Assembly (NCBI GenBank): GCA_903878085.1
Contig: CAIRGJ010000064.1
Coordinates: 62,001-126,000, forward strand
DNA length: 64,000 nt
Direction of reading: 5' to 3'
Source: an uncultured Hyphomicrobiales bacterium
Lineage (GTDB): Bacteria; Pseudomonadota; Alphaproteobacteria; Rhizobiales; Xanthobacteraceae
Of this stretch, positions 1 to 9,013 are shown one piece after another. Position numbers and translations under genes: made by a program. The number at the start of each line of letters is the position of its first letter. Positions within the stretch are counted from its first letter, which is position 1. The notes below the pieces were generated by a model. That model saw only the letters and a program-made list of their open reading frames with translations, was not told the origin of the DNA and searched no databases.

Positions 1-124
1 TCCGGAAGCGCTCGAGGAGCAGGCCGAAGACGAAGAGCCGGCAGCCGAAGCGGTTGAAGCCGACGCCGAGAAGAAGCCGGCCAAGGCCAAAAAAGCCAAG
101 AAGAAAGACGACGCCGAGGCCTAA
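1..124 (+). CDS. rplI: 50S ribosomal protein L9, C-terminal end (partial)
   Basis: Only the last 40 codons are in the window; the gene runs off the left edge. The visible part is a Glu/Ala/Lys-rich low-complexity tail ending KKAKKKDDAEA, followed by TAA and a strong hairpin terminator. L9 of Rhizobiales carries such an acidic then basic C-terminal extension, and rplI normally sits just upstream of dnaB, which follows at 2450. No part of the folded L9 domain is visible, so the call rests on tail composition and gene order. Another protein with a charged tail cannot be excluded. Confidence 0.55.
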   Translation, partial: PEALEEQAEDEEPAAEAVEADAEKKPAKAKKAKKKDDAEA

Positions 125-141
125 TCGAAGACCCGACAGTC

Positions 142-181
142 AACCCGCCCTTAGTCCGCTTTCGGGCTTTGGGCGGGTTTT
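142..181. terminator. Rho-independent terminator between converging genes
   Basis: A 9-bp inverted repeat AACCCGCCC / GGGCGGGTT with a loop of about 20 bases is followed by TTTTG on the plus strand. It lies 17 bases after the rplI stop. The loop contains the stop codon of the minus-strand cytochrome gene, so the hairpin probably serves the plus-strand transcript, and possibly both. Confidence 0.75.
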
Positions 182-702
182 GATTCCGACGGCTCGGACG
201 GCTTTGCTTCGACAGGCTTTGCTTCAACAGGCTTGGATTCGGCAGGCTTGGATTCAGTGGGTTTGGCTTCTGCTGCCGGTTTTGACTCGGACGCTTTGCT
301 ATCGGACGGCTTGCTATCGCCCGGCAGCGTGACGCCAGCCCCCGGCTTCTTCGCGCCGGGTTTGCCTTTTTGATCGCCCTTTTCGTCGCCTTTGGCGGTG
401 CTCTTGGCGGTCTTTTTCGCCGGCGCGGCCGGCGCGTTACCGGCGGCCTCCAGATATTTCGCGATCGCGGCCGCCGATTCGCGGCTCGCCGTGTAATGCG
501 AGCGCAAGAAGGTTTCGACGCCGAACAGCCCGCCGGATTTGGCCAGCCCTTGCGGCGACTTATGGCAAATGGCGCAGTCGGAGGCGAACAGCTGGGCGGG
601 CGTCTTGCCCTGATCCAGGTTTTCCTGGGCGCCCGCGGCCCCGGCCAAACACAGCGCACAAGCGCCAAGCGCCAAAGCGATACCGCGACTAAAGACCGTC
701 AT
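151..702 (-). CDS. Secreted cytochrome c-like protein with Ser/Lys/Pro-rich tail
   Basis: A 183-aa protein. Residues 1 to about 25 form a Sec signal peptide ending AGAAGAQ. One covalent heme motif, CAICH, follows near residue 45, then a short helical segment with FLRSHYTASRES. The last 110 residues are a low-complexity tail rich in Lys, Pro, Ser, Glu and Ala, encoded partly by 15-bp tandem repeats. The ATG at 702 is chosen because AAAGG lies about 9 bases upstream and the signal peptide starts there; the longer ORF has no support. The mature part contains no Met, so the usual distal Met ligand is absent; the His of FLRSHYT is a candidate. A small periplasmic heme protein is likely; redox partner unknown. 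Confidence 0.72.
   Translation of the reverse strand: MTVFSRGIALALGACALCLAGAAGAQENLDQGKTPAQLFASDCAICHKSPQGLAKSGGLFGVETFLRSHYTASRESAAAIAKYLEAAGNAPAAPAKKTAKSTAKGDEKGDQKGKPGAKKPGAGVTLPGDSKPSDSKASESKPAAEAKPTESKPAESKPVEAKPVEAKPSEPSESKPAQSPKAD
200..274. repeat. Five 15-bp tandem repeats inside the cytochrome-like gene
   Basis: Units such as GGCTTTGCTTCGACA, GGCTTTGCTTCAACA and GGCTTGGATTCGGCA run head to tail. On the minus strand they encode the SKPxE/AKPVE pentapeptides of the low-complexity tail. The first pair of units differs at one base, consistent with recent slippage; the last unit is the most diverged. Confidence 0.8.
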
Positions 703-1007
703 TGCCGTCAACCTTTCGAAAGCGTCGCCCGCCACAATATTCATGAGTCGGCACCTTGATAGCCGATTATTGGCAGATTGTGACCCTCGCCCCGGTTTGA
801 GCATTTTTGGCTGCGGCGCGGCCGCGCCGCCCAAAAAACAGTCTTGCCGATTTCGCAGAAGCGCGATTAAATACCTAAAAAGGGAACCATGGACCTCCCC
901 CGCATTCGGCTTGGGGCGAACCGCAAATTGATCCAGATCACGACGGGCGGCGGTAATTGCGTAACGATGCAACTTGAGCGTTAATCGACAGAGTAACGGT
1001 GGCTGGC
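703..1007. other. Divergent intergenic region, no gene seen
   Basis: These 305 bases separate the minus-strand cytochrome-like gene from the plus-strand methyltransferase gene and must hold both promoters. A GC-rich palindrome, GGCGCGGCCGCGCC, is visible near 814-827. A GGAAC near 883 has no matching CGTT at the EcfG spacing. No supported ORF or RNA is seen. Confidence 0.6.
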
Positions 1008-2288
1008 ATGGACCGGTTGCTTCGTTTTCTGCTCAAGACCTTTGTCCGGCGTGGGACATTCCAGGTCACCACGTCACGCGGCACGGTCTTAAACTTCGGC
1101 GACGGCACGGGACAACCCGTCGCGGTACGTTTCGCCACCCGCGCTTCCGAATGGGGCATTCTGCTCGACCCCGAACTTAAATTCGGCGAAGCCTACATGG
1201 ATGGCGAATTCCTGGTCGAGCAAGGCTCGATCGCGGACGTGCTCGCGATCATGCTCGGACAGAACACCGAGGTGCCGCATTGGGCGCGGCTGCAAAGTGG
1301 ATTGCGCTTTCTCTACCGCCGTCTGAGCCAATACAATCCGCGTACGCGTTCGCGGCGCAATGTGGCGCATCACTACGATCTCGACGGCAGGCTCTATTCG
1401 CTCTTCCTCGACGCCGACCGGCAATATAGCTGCGCCTATTTCGAGAAACCCGGTCAGTCGCTCGACGATGCGCAACTCGCCAAGAAGCGTCATCTGGCGG
1501 CGAAACTCTATCTCGCGCCGGACAAACCCGCTCAAGGCAAGTTCGATCAAACTTTGCGCGTGCTCGACATCGGCTGCGGCTGGGGCGGGCTTGGTCTCTA
1601 TCTCGCCGAATTCGCCGGCGCCGACGTCACCGGCGTCACGCTGTCGCAGGAGCAGCACGCGGTCGCCAACGGACGCGCCGCCGAAAAGGGCCTTGCCAAG
1701 CAAGCGCGTTTTAATTTGCAAGACTATCGCGACGTTGACAGCAGCTTCGATCGCATCGTCTCGGTCGGCATGTTCGAGCACGTTGGCGTAAACCATTACG
1801 ATGGCTTCTTCCGCAAGAGCGCGCAGCTGCTCGACCGCGACGGCGTGATGCTGCTGCATTCGATCGGCCGTTCGGAAGGCCCGAGCAGCACCAGCCCGTG
1901 GATCGCCAAATACATTTTCCCCGGCGGCTATATCCCGTCGCTGTCGGAGGTGCTGCCGTCGATCGAGAGAGCCGGATTGCTGGTGACCGATATCGAGATT
2001 TTGCGGCTGCACTACGCCGAAACGCTGAAGGCCTGGCGCGAGCGGTTCCTGGCGCATCTCGAGGAAGTCGAGCGCATCTATGACAAGCGGTTCGAGCGGA
2101 TGTGGGAGTTCTATCTGGCGGCGGCCGAGATGTCGTTCCGCGAGCAGAACCTGATGGTGTTCCAGATCCAACTGACCAAGCGCCAGGGGGTCGTGCCAAT
2201 GACGCGCGACTACATCATGCGTGAGGAGCAGCGGCTGCGCACCATAGAGGCCAAAGGCTGGCCGCCGTTGCGGCTGGCGGGCGAATAG
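1008..2288 (+). CDS. cfa: Cyclopropane-fatty-acyl-phospholipid synthase-family methyltransferase
   Basis: A 426-aa SAM-dependent methyltransferase of the CFA/mycolic acid cyclopropane synthase family, expected to transfer a methylene group to unsaturated phospholipid acyl chains at the inner face of the cytoplasmic membrane. The SAM motif I is VLDIGCGWGGLGLYLAE near residue 187, and FDRIVSVGMFEHVGVNHY is the typical post-motif segment. The family N-terminal domain (FGEAYMDGEFLVEQGSIADV) is present and the length is usual. Start: the ORF opens with GTG at 999, but ATG at 1008 (MDRLLRFLL) matches the usual family N-terminus; neither has a clear ribosome binding site. Product specificity (cyclopropane or methyl-branched) cannot be read from sequence. 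Confidence 0.88.
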   Translation: MDRLLRFLLKTFVRRGTFQVTTSRGTVLNFGDGTGQPVAVRFATRASEWGILLDPELKFGEAYMDGEFLVEQGSIADVLAIMLGQNTEVPHWARLQSGLRFLYRRLSQYNPRTRSRRNVAHHYDLDGRLYSLFLDADRQYSCAYFEKPGQSLDDAQLAKKRHLAAKLYLAPDKPAQGKFDQTLRVLDIGCGWGGLGLYLAEFAGADVTGVTLSQEQHAVANGRAAEKGLAKQARFNLQDYRDVDSSFDRIVSVGMFEHVGVNHYDGFFRKSAQLLDRDGVMLLHSIGRSEGPSSTSPWIAKYIFPGGYIPSLSEVLPSIERAGLLVTDIEILRLHYAETLKAWRERFLAHLEEVERIYDKRFERMWEFYLAAAEMSFREQNLMVFQIQLTKRQGVVPMTRDYIMREEQRLRTIEAKGWPPLRLAGE

Positions 2289-2449
2289 CGCGCGCGAACC
2301 GATCGTCAAGCGGTAGCGATACGCCACGCGCAGCTATTTTTTTGCGGTGAAGTACTGTGGACAGCGCATTCCTTTGTCGCGCTCTCGCTCTCACCTCGGT
2401 AAGCCAACGTCCAACAAAGTTTCGTCAAATTGGCGGAACAAGGATCACC

Positions 2450-3952
2450 ATGGCTCCAGCCGAATCAGCACTCCGCAAACAACTCGAAGAAGCCGCGCCG
2501 CTTTTCCGTTCCGCACCGCACAATATCGAGGCGGAACAGGGCCTGTTGGGCGCGATCCTCGTCAATAACGAGGCGTTCTACCGCGTTTCGGATTTCCTCA
2601 ACCCGGAACACTTCTTCGAGCCGATCCACCAGAAGGTCTATCAGGTCGCGCGCGACCTGGTCCGCGCCGGCAAGATCGCGACCCCGGTGACGCTCAAGAC
2701 CTTTCTCGACGCCTCGATCGACATCGGCGGCATGACGCTGGGGCAATATCTGGCGCGGCTGGCCGCCGAAGCTACTACCATCATCAATGCCGAAGACTAC
2801 GGCCATACCATCTACGACCTGTCGATCCGCCGCGCGCTGATCCTGGTCGGCGAGGACATGGTCAATGTCGCCTTCGACGCGCCGGTCGATTTCTCGCCGC
2901 GCAACCAGATCGAGGACGCCGAACGCAAACTGTACGAACTGGCTGAGACCGGCCGTTACGACGGCGGCTTCCAGATGTTCTCGCAGGCGCTGACCACCGC
3001 CGTCGACATGGCGGCGAAAGCCTACCAGCGCGACGGCAAACTCTCCGGCATCGCCACCGGCCTCGACGATCTCGACCGCATGATGGGCGGCTTGCAGCCG
3101 TCGGATTTGATCATCGTCGCCGGCCGTCCCGGCATGGGCAAGACCGCGCTCGCCACCAACATCGCCTACAACGTCGCCCGCGCCTGGCGCGGCGAAGTGA
3201 AACCCGACGGCCATACGGTGACCGTCAATGGCGGCATCGTCGGCTTCTTCTCGCTGGAAATGTCGGCCGAGCAGCTCGCCACCCGTATCATCGCCGAGCA
3301 GACCGGCATTCCGTCGAACCAGATCCGGCGCGGCGCCATCAACGAGGCCGATTTCGAGAAGATCAAGGATCACTCGATCGAACTGCAGAACCTGCCGCTG
3401 TTCGTCGACGAGACCGGCGGTCTGGCGGTGGCGCAGCTCGCGGCACGCGCGCGGCGGCTCAAGCGCCAGCGCGGGCTCGATCTCTTGGTGATCGACTACT
3501 TGCAGCTGCTGTCGGGTTCGACCAAGCGCTCTTCAGAAAACCGCGTGCAGGAAATCACCGAGATCACCACCAAGCTCAAGGCGCTGGCCAAGGAGCTGCA
3601 AGTGCCGGTGATGGCGCTATCGCAATTGTCGCGTCAGGTCGAAAGCCGCGAAGACAAGCATCCGCAATTGTCGGACTTGCGTGAATCGGGATCGATCGAG
3701 CAGGACGCCGACGTGGTGCTGTTCGTCTATCGCGAAGAATATTACCACGTCATGCGCAAGCCGCTGGAATCCGACCGCGAGAAATTCGCCACCTGGATGG
3801 CGGACGCCGAGAAATACAGCGGCAAGGCCGAAGTCATCATCGGCAAGCAGCGCCACGGCCCGACCGGCACGGTCGAACTGGCCTTCGACGGCACCATCAC
3901 CAAGTTCTCGTCATTGGCGCGGTCGGATCATATGCCGGAGCGGATCGGCTAA
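2450..3952 (+). CDS. dnaB: Replicative DNA helicase DnaB
   Basis: A 500-aa hexameric 5'-3' helicase that unwinds the replication fork and contacts primase. The N-terminal collar domain begins at NIEAEQGLLGAIL. The RecA-like motor has Walker A GRPGMGKT near residue 225, Walker B LLVIDYLQLLS, and DLRESGSIEQDADVV, all typical of DnaB. Start at ATG 2450 has AAGGA 7 bases upstream; the ORF-track start at 2357 would add a basic extension not seen in DnaB. No intein is present. The stop overlaps that of the convergent chemoreceptor gene. Confidence 0.97.
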   Translation: MAPAESALRKQLEEAAPLFRSAPHNIEAEQGLLGAILVNNEAFYRVSDFLNPEHFFEPIHQKVYQVARDLVRAGKIATPVTLKTFLDASIDIGGMTLGQYLARLAAEATTIINAEDYGHTIYDLSIRRALILVGEDMVNVAFDAPVDFSPRNQIEDAERKLYELAETGRYDGGFQMFSQALTTAVDMAAKAYQRDGKLSGIATGLDDLDRMMGGLQPSDLIIVAGRPGMGKTALATNIAYNVARAWRGEVKPDGHTVTVNGGIVGFFSLEMSAEQLATRIIAEQTGIPSNQIRRGAINEADFEKIKDHSIELQNLPLFVDETGGLAVAQLAARARRLKRQRGLDLLVIDYLQLLSGSTKRSSENRVQEITEITTKLKALAKELQVPVMALSQLSRQVESREDKHPQLSDLRESGSIEQDADVVLFVYREEYYHVMRKPLESDREKFATWMADAEKYSGKAEVIIGKQRHGPTGTVELAFDGTITKFSSLARSDHMPERIG

Positions 3953-5541
3953 GCGGCCGCGCGCCTGGCCACCGGCGCAACGGTCTCACGGCGTGCGACG
4001 TTGTCAATCTGGAAGAAGCCGACCTGATCGTCCATGGCTTGGGCTTGAAACTCCAGAGTCCTGGCCGTCGCGGCATTTTCCTCGACCAGCGCCGAGTTCT
4101 GCTGCGTCACCTCATCCATCTGAGTGATTGCCTTGTTGATCTGATCGAGACCGGTGGACTGCTCGGCACTCATTGCGGCGATGTCGGAAACCGATTGTGC
4201 TACCGACTGAATCGAGACCATGACCTCGGTGAGGATCGTCCCCGCCTGATTGACCAGTTCGACCCCGTCTTTCACCTGGGCGTTGCTGTTGGCGATAAGC
4301 CCATTGATATCTTTGGCCGCCTGCGCGGAACGCTGCGCCAGACTGCGCACTTCCGACGCGACCACGGCAAAACCGCGGCCGGCTTCGCCGGCGCGAGCGG
4401 CTTCGACCGCCGCATTGAGAGCGAGCAAATTGGTCTGGCGCGCAATCTCGTCGATCACGCCGATGATGTCGGCGATTTTGTGCGAAGAATCCTCGATCTT
4501 GGCCATGGCGCTGATCGCCTTGGCGACAACTTTGCCGCCGCGGCTGGCGACATCGCGGGTGGCGGCCGCCGATTGATTGGCGTGCTGGGCATGCTCGGCA
4601 TTCTGCTTCACCGTCGCCGATATCTGTTCCATCGAGGCCGAGGTCTGCTCCAAACTTGCGGCCTGCTCCTCAGTGCGTTGCGACAGATCGGTGGTGCTGG
4701 TTGAAATCTCGGCGGAAACATTGGTGATCTCGTTTGACGCGTTCTTGATGCTGCCGATCGCCGATCCCACTTTTTGCACCATCATCTCGGCAGCGTCAGC
4801 CATCTGGCCTATCTCATCGTCACGATTTCGGCCGGCCGACCGGCCGCTGAAATTGCCGCGGGCCAGTTCAAGCATGGTCGATCGCAGCCCCGACAGGCGT
4901 TTGACGATGTCGCGAATGAAGAAGGTCGAGACGCCGCCGACTAGAATGAGCATGAGCAGCCCGGCGATGCCGCCGGCGGTCACCGCGCGGTTGCGGTCGG
5001 TCACGAGATCGTCGTTGTAAACGCCGGTGCCGAGAACCCAGCCCCAAGGCTCGAACAAGGCGACGTAAGATATCTTTTCAACGGGATCGGTCGAGCCCGG
5101 CCTCGGCCACATGTATTCGACGAAACCGCTGCCGCTGGTTTTGGCGATTTTGGCGAACTCGACAAAGATGGCGAGGCCGTTGGGATCTTTGTTGTTGGTG
5201 AGGTCCTTGCCGACCAAATCGGGCACGGTCGGATGCATCAGCATCTTGGGGGAGAGATCGTTGATCCAGAAGTAATTGTTGCCCTGGTAGCGAAGCTTTG
5301 AGACCAGATCGAGCGCGCGGGCCTTGGCTTCGGTCTCGGTCGCCTGTCCGGACTTTATCGCCGCATGCTGCGCGGCAATCAAACTCATCGCCGTTTCGTT
5401 TAATCCTTTGAGCTCCTGATGGCGCCGCGCGGACACCGCGCTGGTTTGCATCTGGACCAAGATCACCGATACCGTGACCAATGCGAGAGCAAAGAGTCCC
5501 ACCACGCTGTACAGCCTGGCGCGGATATCGAATTTAATCAT
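3949..5541 (-). CDS. Methyl-accepting chemotaxis protein with periplasmic Cache sensor
   Basis: A 530-aa chemoreceptor: TM1 about residues 11-31, a periplasmic single-Cache sensor (FWINDLSPKMLMHPTVPDLVGKD region) to about 185, TM2 about 187-208, HAMP about 210-262, then a cytoplasmic coiled-coil signalling domain. The hairpin tip that contacts CheA/CheW is visible as DEIARQTNLLALNAAVEA. There is no C-terminal CheR/CheB pentapeptide; the protein ends ARRAAA. The sensor has the FW..D pattern of sCache_2 receptors, which often bind small carboxylates, but the ligand is not predictable here. No chemotaxis genes are nearby. The stop overlaps the dnaB stop by 2 bases, antiparallel. Confidence 0.93.
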   Translation of the reverse strand: MIKFDIRARLYSVVGLFALALVTVSVILVQMQTSAVSARRHQELKGLNETAMSLIAAQHAAIKSGQATETEAKARALDLVSKLRYQGNNYFWINDLSPKMLMHPTVPDLVGKDLTNNKDPNGLAIFVEFAKIAKTSGSGFVEYMWPRPGSTDPVEKISYVALFEPWGWVLGTGVYNDDLVTDRNRAVTAGGIAGLLMLILVGGVSTFFIRDIVKRLSGLRSTMLELARGNFSGRSAGRNRDDEIGQMADAAEMMVQKVGSAIGSIKNASNEITNVSAEISTSTTDLSQRTEEQAASLEQTSASMEQISATVKQNAEHAQHANQSAAATRDVASRGGKVVAKAISAMAKIEDSSHKIADIIGVIDEIARQTNLLALNAAVEAARAGEAGRGFAVVASEVRSLAQRSAQAAKDINGLIANSNAQVKDGVELVNQAGTILTEVMVSIQSVAQSVSDIAAMSAEQSTGLDQINKAITQMDEVTQQNSALVEENAATARTLEFQAQAMDDQVGFFQIDNVARRETVAPVARRAAA

Positions 5542-5710
5542 TGGGCAATTCCTTACCGAGACCGCTGCAGCGCGATCCCTTGCAAAGGACGCGCTGAAAG
5601 GTGCGTATATATCGGATGCATTTGTTAATTAAGCCGAACGGTATTCGCGGATGGGGCTACGTAGGACTACGTAGGCCCGCATGGACGAGCCGCGCCTGGC
5701 CCGCTAAACC

Positions 5711-6901
5711 ATGACCATGTCGATCGCCGAATCCGAAAGTTCGCAGACCCTCGCCGCATCGGAAATTCCGGAGGCAGCAGACGTTACCGAAGGCCCGCCG
5801 GCCGCGGAGGCGGGCGGCATTCTGACCGTCGATCTGGCCGCGCTCGAAGCCAACTGGCGCGCGCTCGGCCGCCGCGTCATGCCGTCGGAATGCTCGGCCG
5901 TCATCAAGGCCGACGCCTATGGCTGCGGCATCGAGCCGGTGGCGGCGCGGCTTGCCAAAGCCGGCTGCAAGACCTTCTTCGTCGCCGACCTCAACGAAGC
6001 CCGCCGTGCCCGTAGCGCCGCGCCCGACACCGCGATCTATGTGCTCAATGGCCTCTTGCCCGGCACGGCGGCGACCTTCGCCGATCTGCGCGCGCGGCCG
6101 GTGATCGGCAGCATGGTCGAACTCGCCGAATGGGACGCCTTCTGCACTGGCCAGCAATGGCAAGGGGGCGCTGCGCTCCATGTCGACACCGGCATGAACC
6201 GGCTCGGCATCACCGCCAACGAAGCTGCAGCGCTAGCGCCGCGCATCCGGTCTGAAAATCACGGCATCACGCTGCTGCTGAGCCATCTCGCCTGCTCCGA
6301 AGTGCAGGATCATCCGCTCAACGAGCGCCAGATCAGTCTGTTCCGCGAAGTACGCATTCTGTATCGCGGCATCACCTCGTCGCTGGCCAACTCATCCGGC
6401 ATCTTTCTCGGCAATGCCGCGCATTGCGACTTGGTGCGGCCCGGCGTCGCGCTCTACGGCGTCAACCCGACACCGGGACGCAGCAACCCGATGCGGCCGG
6501 TCATCGAGCTGCAGGCGCGCATCGTGCAGATCCGCACCGTGCCGAAGGGCGACACCGTCGGCTATGACGCCGGCTGGACCGCCAAGCGCGTCACCAGGCT
6601 CGCCGTGGTCGCGGTCGGCTATGCCGACGGCTATCTGCGCTCGGCCGGCGCCTCCGACGACGCGCCGGGCGCCGACGCCATCGTCGCCGGCAAGCGCTGC
6701 CCGATCGCAGGGCGCATCTCGATGGACCTGATCGCCATCGACATCACCGACCTGCCCGACGCCGGCGCGCGGCGCGGCGATCTGGTCAAACTGATCGGCG
6801 ACGAAATCAGCGTCGATGACGTGGCCACCGCCGCCGGCACCATCGGCTACGAGGTGCTCACGAGCCTCGGGCGGCGGTATCACCGGGTTTATCGGGGATG
6901 A
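5711..6901 (+). CDS. alr: Alanine racemase
   Basis: A 396-aa PLP-dependent fold-type III enzyme that interconverts L- and D-alanine for peptidoglycan. The PLP lysine is Lys66 in AVIKADAYGCG, and the second catalytic base is Tyr285 in VGYDAGWTA. The beta-barrel C-domain with GRISMDLIAIDIT is intact. An N-terminal extension of about 35 residues precedes the family core, and a second ATG two codons in (MSIAES) is equally possible; no good ribosome binding site marks either. The order dnaB - alr - radA is conserved in relatives. The stop overlaps the next start as ATGA. Confidence 0.95.
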   Translation: MTMSIAESESSQTLAASEIPEAADVTEGPPAAEAGGILTVDLAALEANWRALGRRVMPSECSAVIKADAYGCGIEPVAARLAKAGCKTFFVADLNEARRARSAAPDTAIYVLNGLLPGTAATFADLRARPVIGSMVELAEWDAFCTGQQWQGGAALHVDTGMNRLGITANEAAALAPRIRSENHGITLLLSHLACSEVQDHPLNERQISLFREVRILYRGITSSLANSSGIFLGNAAHCDLVRPGVALYGVNPTPGRSNPMRPVIELQARIVQIRTVPKGDTVGYDAGWTAKRVTRLAVVAVGYADGYLRSAGASDDAPGADAIVAGKRCPIAGRISMDLIAIDITDLPDAGARRGDLVKLIGDEISVDDVATAAGTIGYEVLTSLGRRYHRVYRG

Positions 6902-7380
6902 AGCGGTCGCGTATCACGCGTTCGGGCCAAACCCGGGGACGCTTCATCATGCGCGGTGCCTTGCGTTTGATCGTCCTGCCGCTGCTGGCTGCTCTTGGTG
7001 GTTGTCGCGATACCAAGTACGAGGGAAACATGCTGTTGACCGACCCTAACAGCCTGTCCGCACGCCTTGTTCCCGGTGTCACGCGCGAGGAAGACGTAAG
7101 AACGTTGCTCGGCAGTTCGGAATCAGGCCACCACACCTACGGCGTCATCCGCCCGAACGGACAATTCGCGGGTTGCGAGCATGATGACCAACACGCCTCG
7201 GAGGCTTGTCCGTTCGTGGAACGGCAATACATCACTCTCCGGAAACGAACGGGCTGGTTCTTGATCCCAGATCAGACAGACGCCTGGAGGGCTTCTCTCG
7301 TGTTCGATGGCACGGGCGTTCTGCGAACCACGCGTCAGGAATACTTCGAAGGCAGATGGATCTGGCTCGTAATTAAATAG
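6898..7380 (+). CDS. Small predicted lipoprotein, possibly SmpA/BamE-like fold
   Basis: A 160-aa protein with a lipobox LLAALGGC, so likely acylated and membrane anchored. The segment LVPGVTREEDVRTLLG resembles the PG.T..DV...LG motif of BamE/SmpA-type lipoproteins, which is only a weak indication. The ATG at 6898 overlaps the alr stop (ATGA), suggesting translational coupling; ATG at 6949 (MRGALRLIVL) would give a more standard signal peptide and is a real alternative. Four Cys remain after the lipobox region or near it, including CEHDDQHASEAC, which could form a disulfide. No specific function is recognised. Confidence 0.65.
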   Translation: MKRSRITRSGQTRGRFIMRGALRLIVLPLLAALGGCRDTKYEGNMLLTDPNSLSARLVPGVTREEDVRTLLGSSESGHHTYGVIRPNGQFAGCEHDDQHASEACPFVERQYITLRKRTGWFLIPDQTDAWRASLVFDGTGVLRTTRQEYFEGRWIWLVIK

Positions 7381-7489
7381 TCGACGTCTCATCATCAATG
7401 GATAGAACGTTAATTGTCTCGCCCTCCTTGACCTTGCGCATCGAGGTCCACTGCGTCCAGATTCCGGCGAACACCGCGAGCGCAGGAAC
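7373..7489 (-). pseudogene. Remnant of an SOS-response-associated peptidase (SRAP/YedK-type) gene
   Basis: Minus-strand translation of this otherwise empty gap reads VPALAVFAGIWTQWTSM then RKVKEGET, followed by a short divergent run and TAA. FAGIW.xWTS.RKVKEGE is, from memory, a hallmark of the central part of Rhizobiales YedK/HMCES-type proteins, which crosslink abasic sites through an N-terminal Cys. Only about 38 codons survive. The Cys2 N-terminus and the catalytic C-terminal part are both missing, and the frame ends early. It overlaps the last bases of the lipoprotein gene. A translated search against SRAP (PF02586) would decide. Confidence 0.5.
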
Positions 7490-7591
7490 CATAGGACGCC
7501 GCCGACAATGAGTAAGACCGGTTTAACAATGTTCTTGTAATGTTCTCATGGACGCTTTAGCGTCCTGAGCAGCAATTACAGGCGATTCCCC

Positions 7592-9013
7592 ATGTCCAAA
7601 CGGTCTTTGAGCTTCATTTGCCAGAACTGCGGCGCGGCCTCGCACCGCTGGCAGGGCAAATGCGAAGCCTGCGGCGAATGGAATTCGCTGGCCGAGGAAG
7701 GCGCCGAGCGGCCGGCCGGCCCCGGCCGTAAAGCCCCCAAGGGCCGGCTGTTCGCGCTCGAGGGGCTATCCGGCGAGGCGCATGACGCGCCGCGGCTGGC
7801 GTCGGGGGTGGCCGAGTTGGACCGCGTCACTGGCGGCGGCTTCGTGCGCGGCTCGGTGCTGCTGATGGCGGGCGACCCCGGCATCGGCAAATCGACGCTG
7901 CTGATCCAGGCCACCGCCGCGCTGGCGCGGGCCGGTCACCGCGCCGTCTATATTTCCGGCGAAGAGGCGGTCGCCCAGGTGCGCCTGCGCGCCGAACGGC
8001 TGGGCCTGCGCGATGCGCCGGTCGAGCTCGCCGCCGAGACCTCGGTCGAAGACATCATCGCCACGCTGTCGGAGGGCAAGACCCCTCGCCTCATCGTCAT
8101 CGACTCGATCCAGACCATGTGGACCGACCTGGTGGAATCCGCGCCCGGCACGGTCACGCAAGTGCGCGGCTCGGCGCAGGCGCTGATCCGTTACGCCAAG
8201 CGCTCCGGAGCCGCCATCATCCTGGTCGGCCACGTCACCAAAGACGGCCAGATCGCCGGTCCCCGCGTGGTCGAGCATATGGTCGACGCCGTGCTGTCGT
8301 TCGAGGGCGACGGCACGCATCAGTTCCGCATTCTGCGCGCGGTGAAGAACCGCTTCGGCCCGACCGACGAGATCGGCGTGTTCGAAATGACCGGGGCGGG
8401 GCTCGCCGAAGTCGCCAACCCGTCCGAGCTGTTTTTGTCGGAGCGCGATCTCGGCCAGCCCGGCACCGCGGTGTTCGCCGGCATGGAAGGCACACGGCCG
8501 ATTTTGGTGGAAATCCAGGCGCTGGTGGCGCCGACGTCTTTGGGCACGCCGCGCCGCGCGGTGGTCGGCTGGGACACCAGCCGGCTGGCGATGGTGCTGG
8601 CGGTGCTGGAAGCGCATTGCGGCGTCAAGCTCGGCGGCCACGACGTCTATCTCAACGTCGCCGGCGGCATGCGCATCAACGAACCGGCGGCCGATCTGGC
8701 CGCCGCAGCAGCCCTGGTGTCGTCGCTGGCCAATGCAGCCCTGCCGGCGGACGCGGTCTATTTCGGCGAGGTTTCGTTGTCGGGCGCCATACGTCGGGTG
8801 TCGCATGGCGCGGCGCGGCTCAAAGAAGCCGCAAAGCTCGGCTTTACCCGCGCCGTCATGCCGGAGGCCGCCAAATCTGAAGCTGCCATGGCGGAATCCG
8901 GCGATCCGGGGCTGAGGGCGTCCACCGTGGGCAATCTGACCCATCTGGTCGCCGACATCGCCGCTTTGGGCAAGCCCGGGAAAGCAGCGAAAACCCGTGG
9001 ACAAGACGGGTGA
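7592..9013 (+). CDS. radA: DNA repair protein RadA
   Basis: A 473-aa RecA-related ATPase that promotes branch migration during recombinational repair. The N-terminal C4 zinc finger (CQNCGAASHRWQGKCEACGEW) is intact. Walker A is GDPGIGKSTL near residue 94, the RadA-specific KNRFG motif is near residue 251, and the Lon-protease-like C-terminal domain contains LNVAGGMRINEPAADLA. The length is normal for the family. It is followed by 215 bases with a hairpin (GACGCCCCGCT/AGCGGGCGTC near 9023-9048) that lacks a T-run. Confidence 0.96.
   Translation: MSKRSLSFICQNCGAASHRWQGKCEACGEWNSLAEEGAERPAGPGRKAPKGRLFALEGLSGEAHDAPRLASGVAELDRVTGGGFVRGSVLLMAGDPGIGKSTLLIQATAALARAGHRAVYISGEEAVAQVRLRAERLGLRDAPVELAAETSVEDIIATLSEGKTPRLIVIDSIQTMWTDLVESAPGTVTQVRGSAQALIRYAKRSGAAIILVGHVTKDGQIAGPRVVEHMVDAVLSFEGDGTHQFRILRAVKNRFGPTDEIGVFEMTGAGLAEVANPSELFLSERDLGQPGTAVFAGMEGTRPILVEIQALVAPTSLGTPRRAVVGWDTSRLAMVLAVLEAHCGVKLGGHDVYLNVAGGMRINEPAADLAAAAALVSSLANAALPADAVYFGEVSLSGAIRRVSHGAARLKEAAKLGFTRAVMPEAAKSEAAMAESGDPGLRASTVGNLTHLVADIAALGKPGKAAKTRGQDG

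Noticed and set aside
1089-2327. 412-aa minus-strand ORF across the cyclopropane synthase gene
   Set aside because: It is antisense to a clear methyltransferase; no supporting motif or start.
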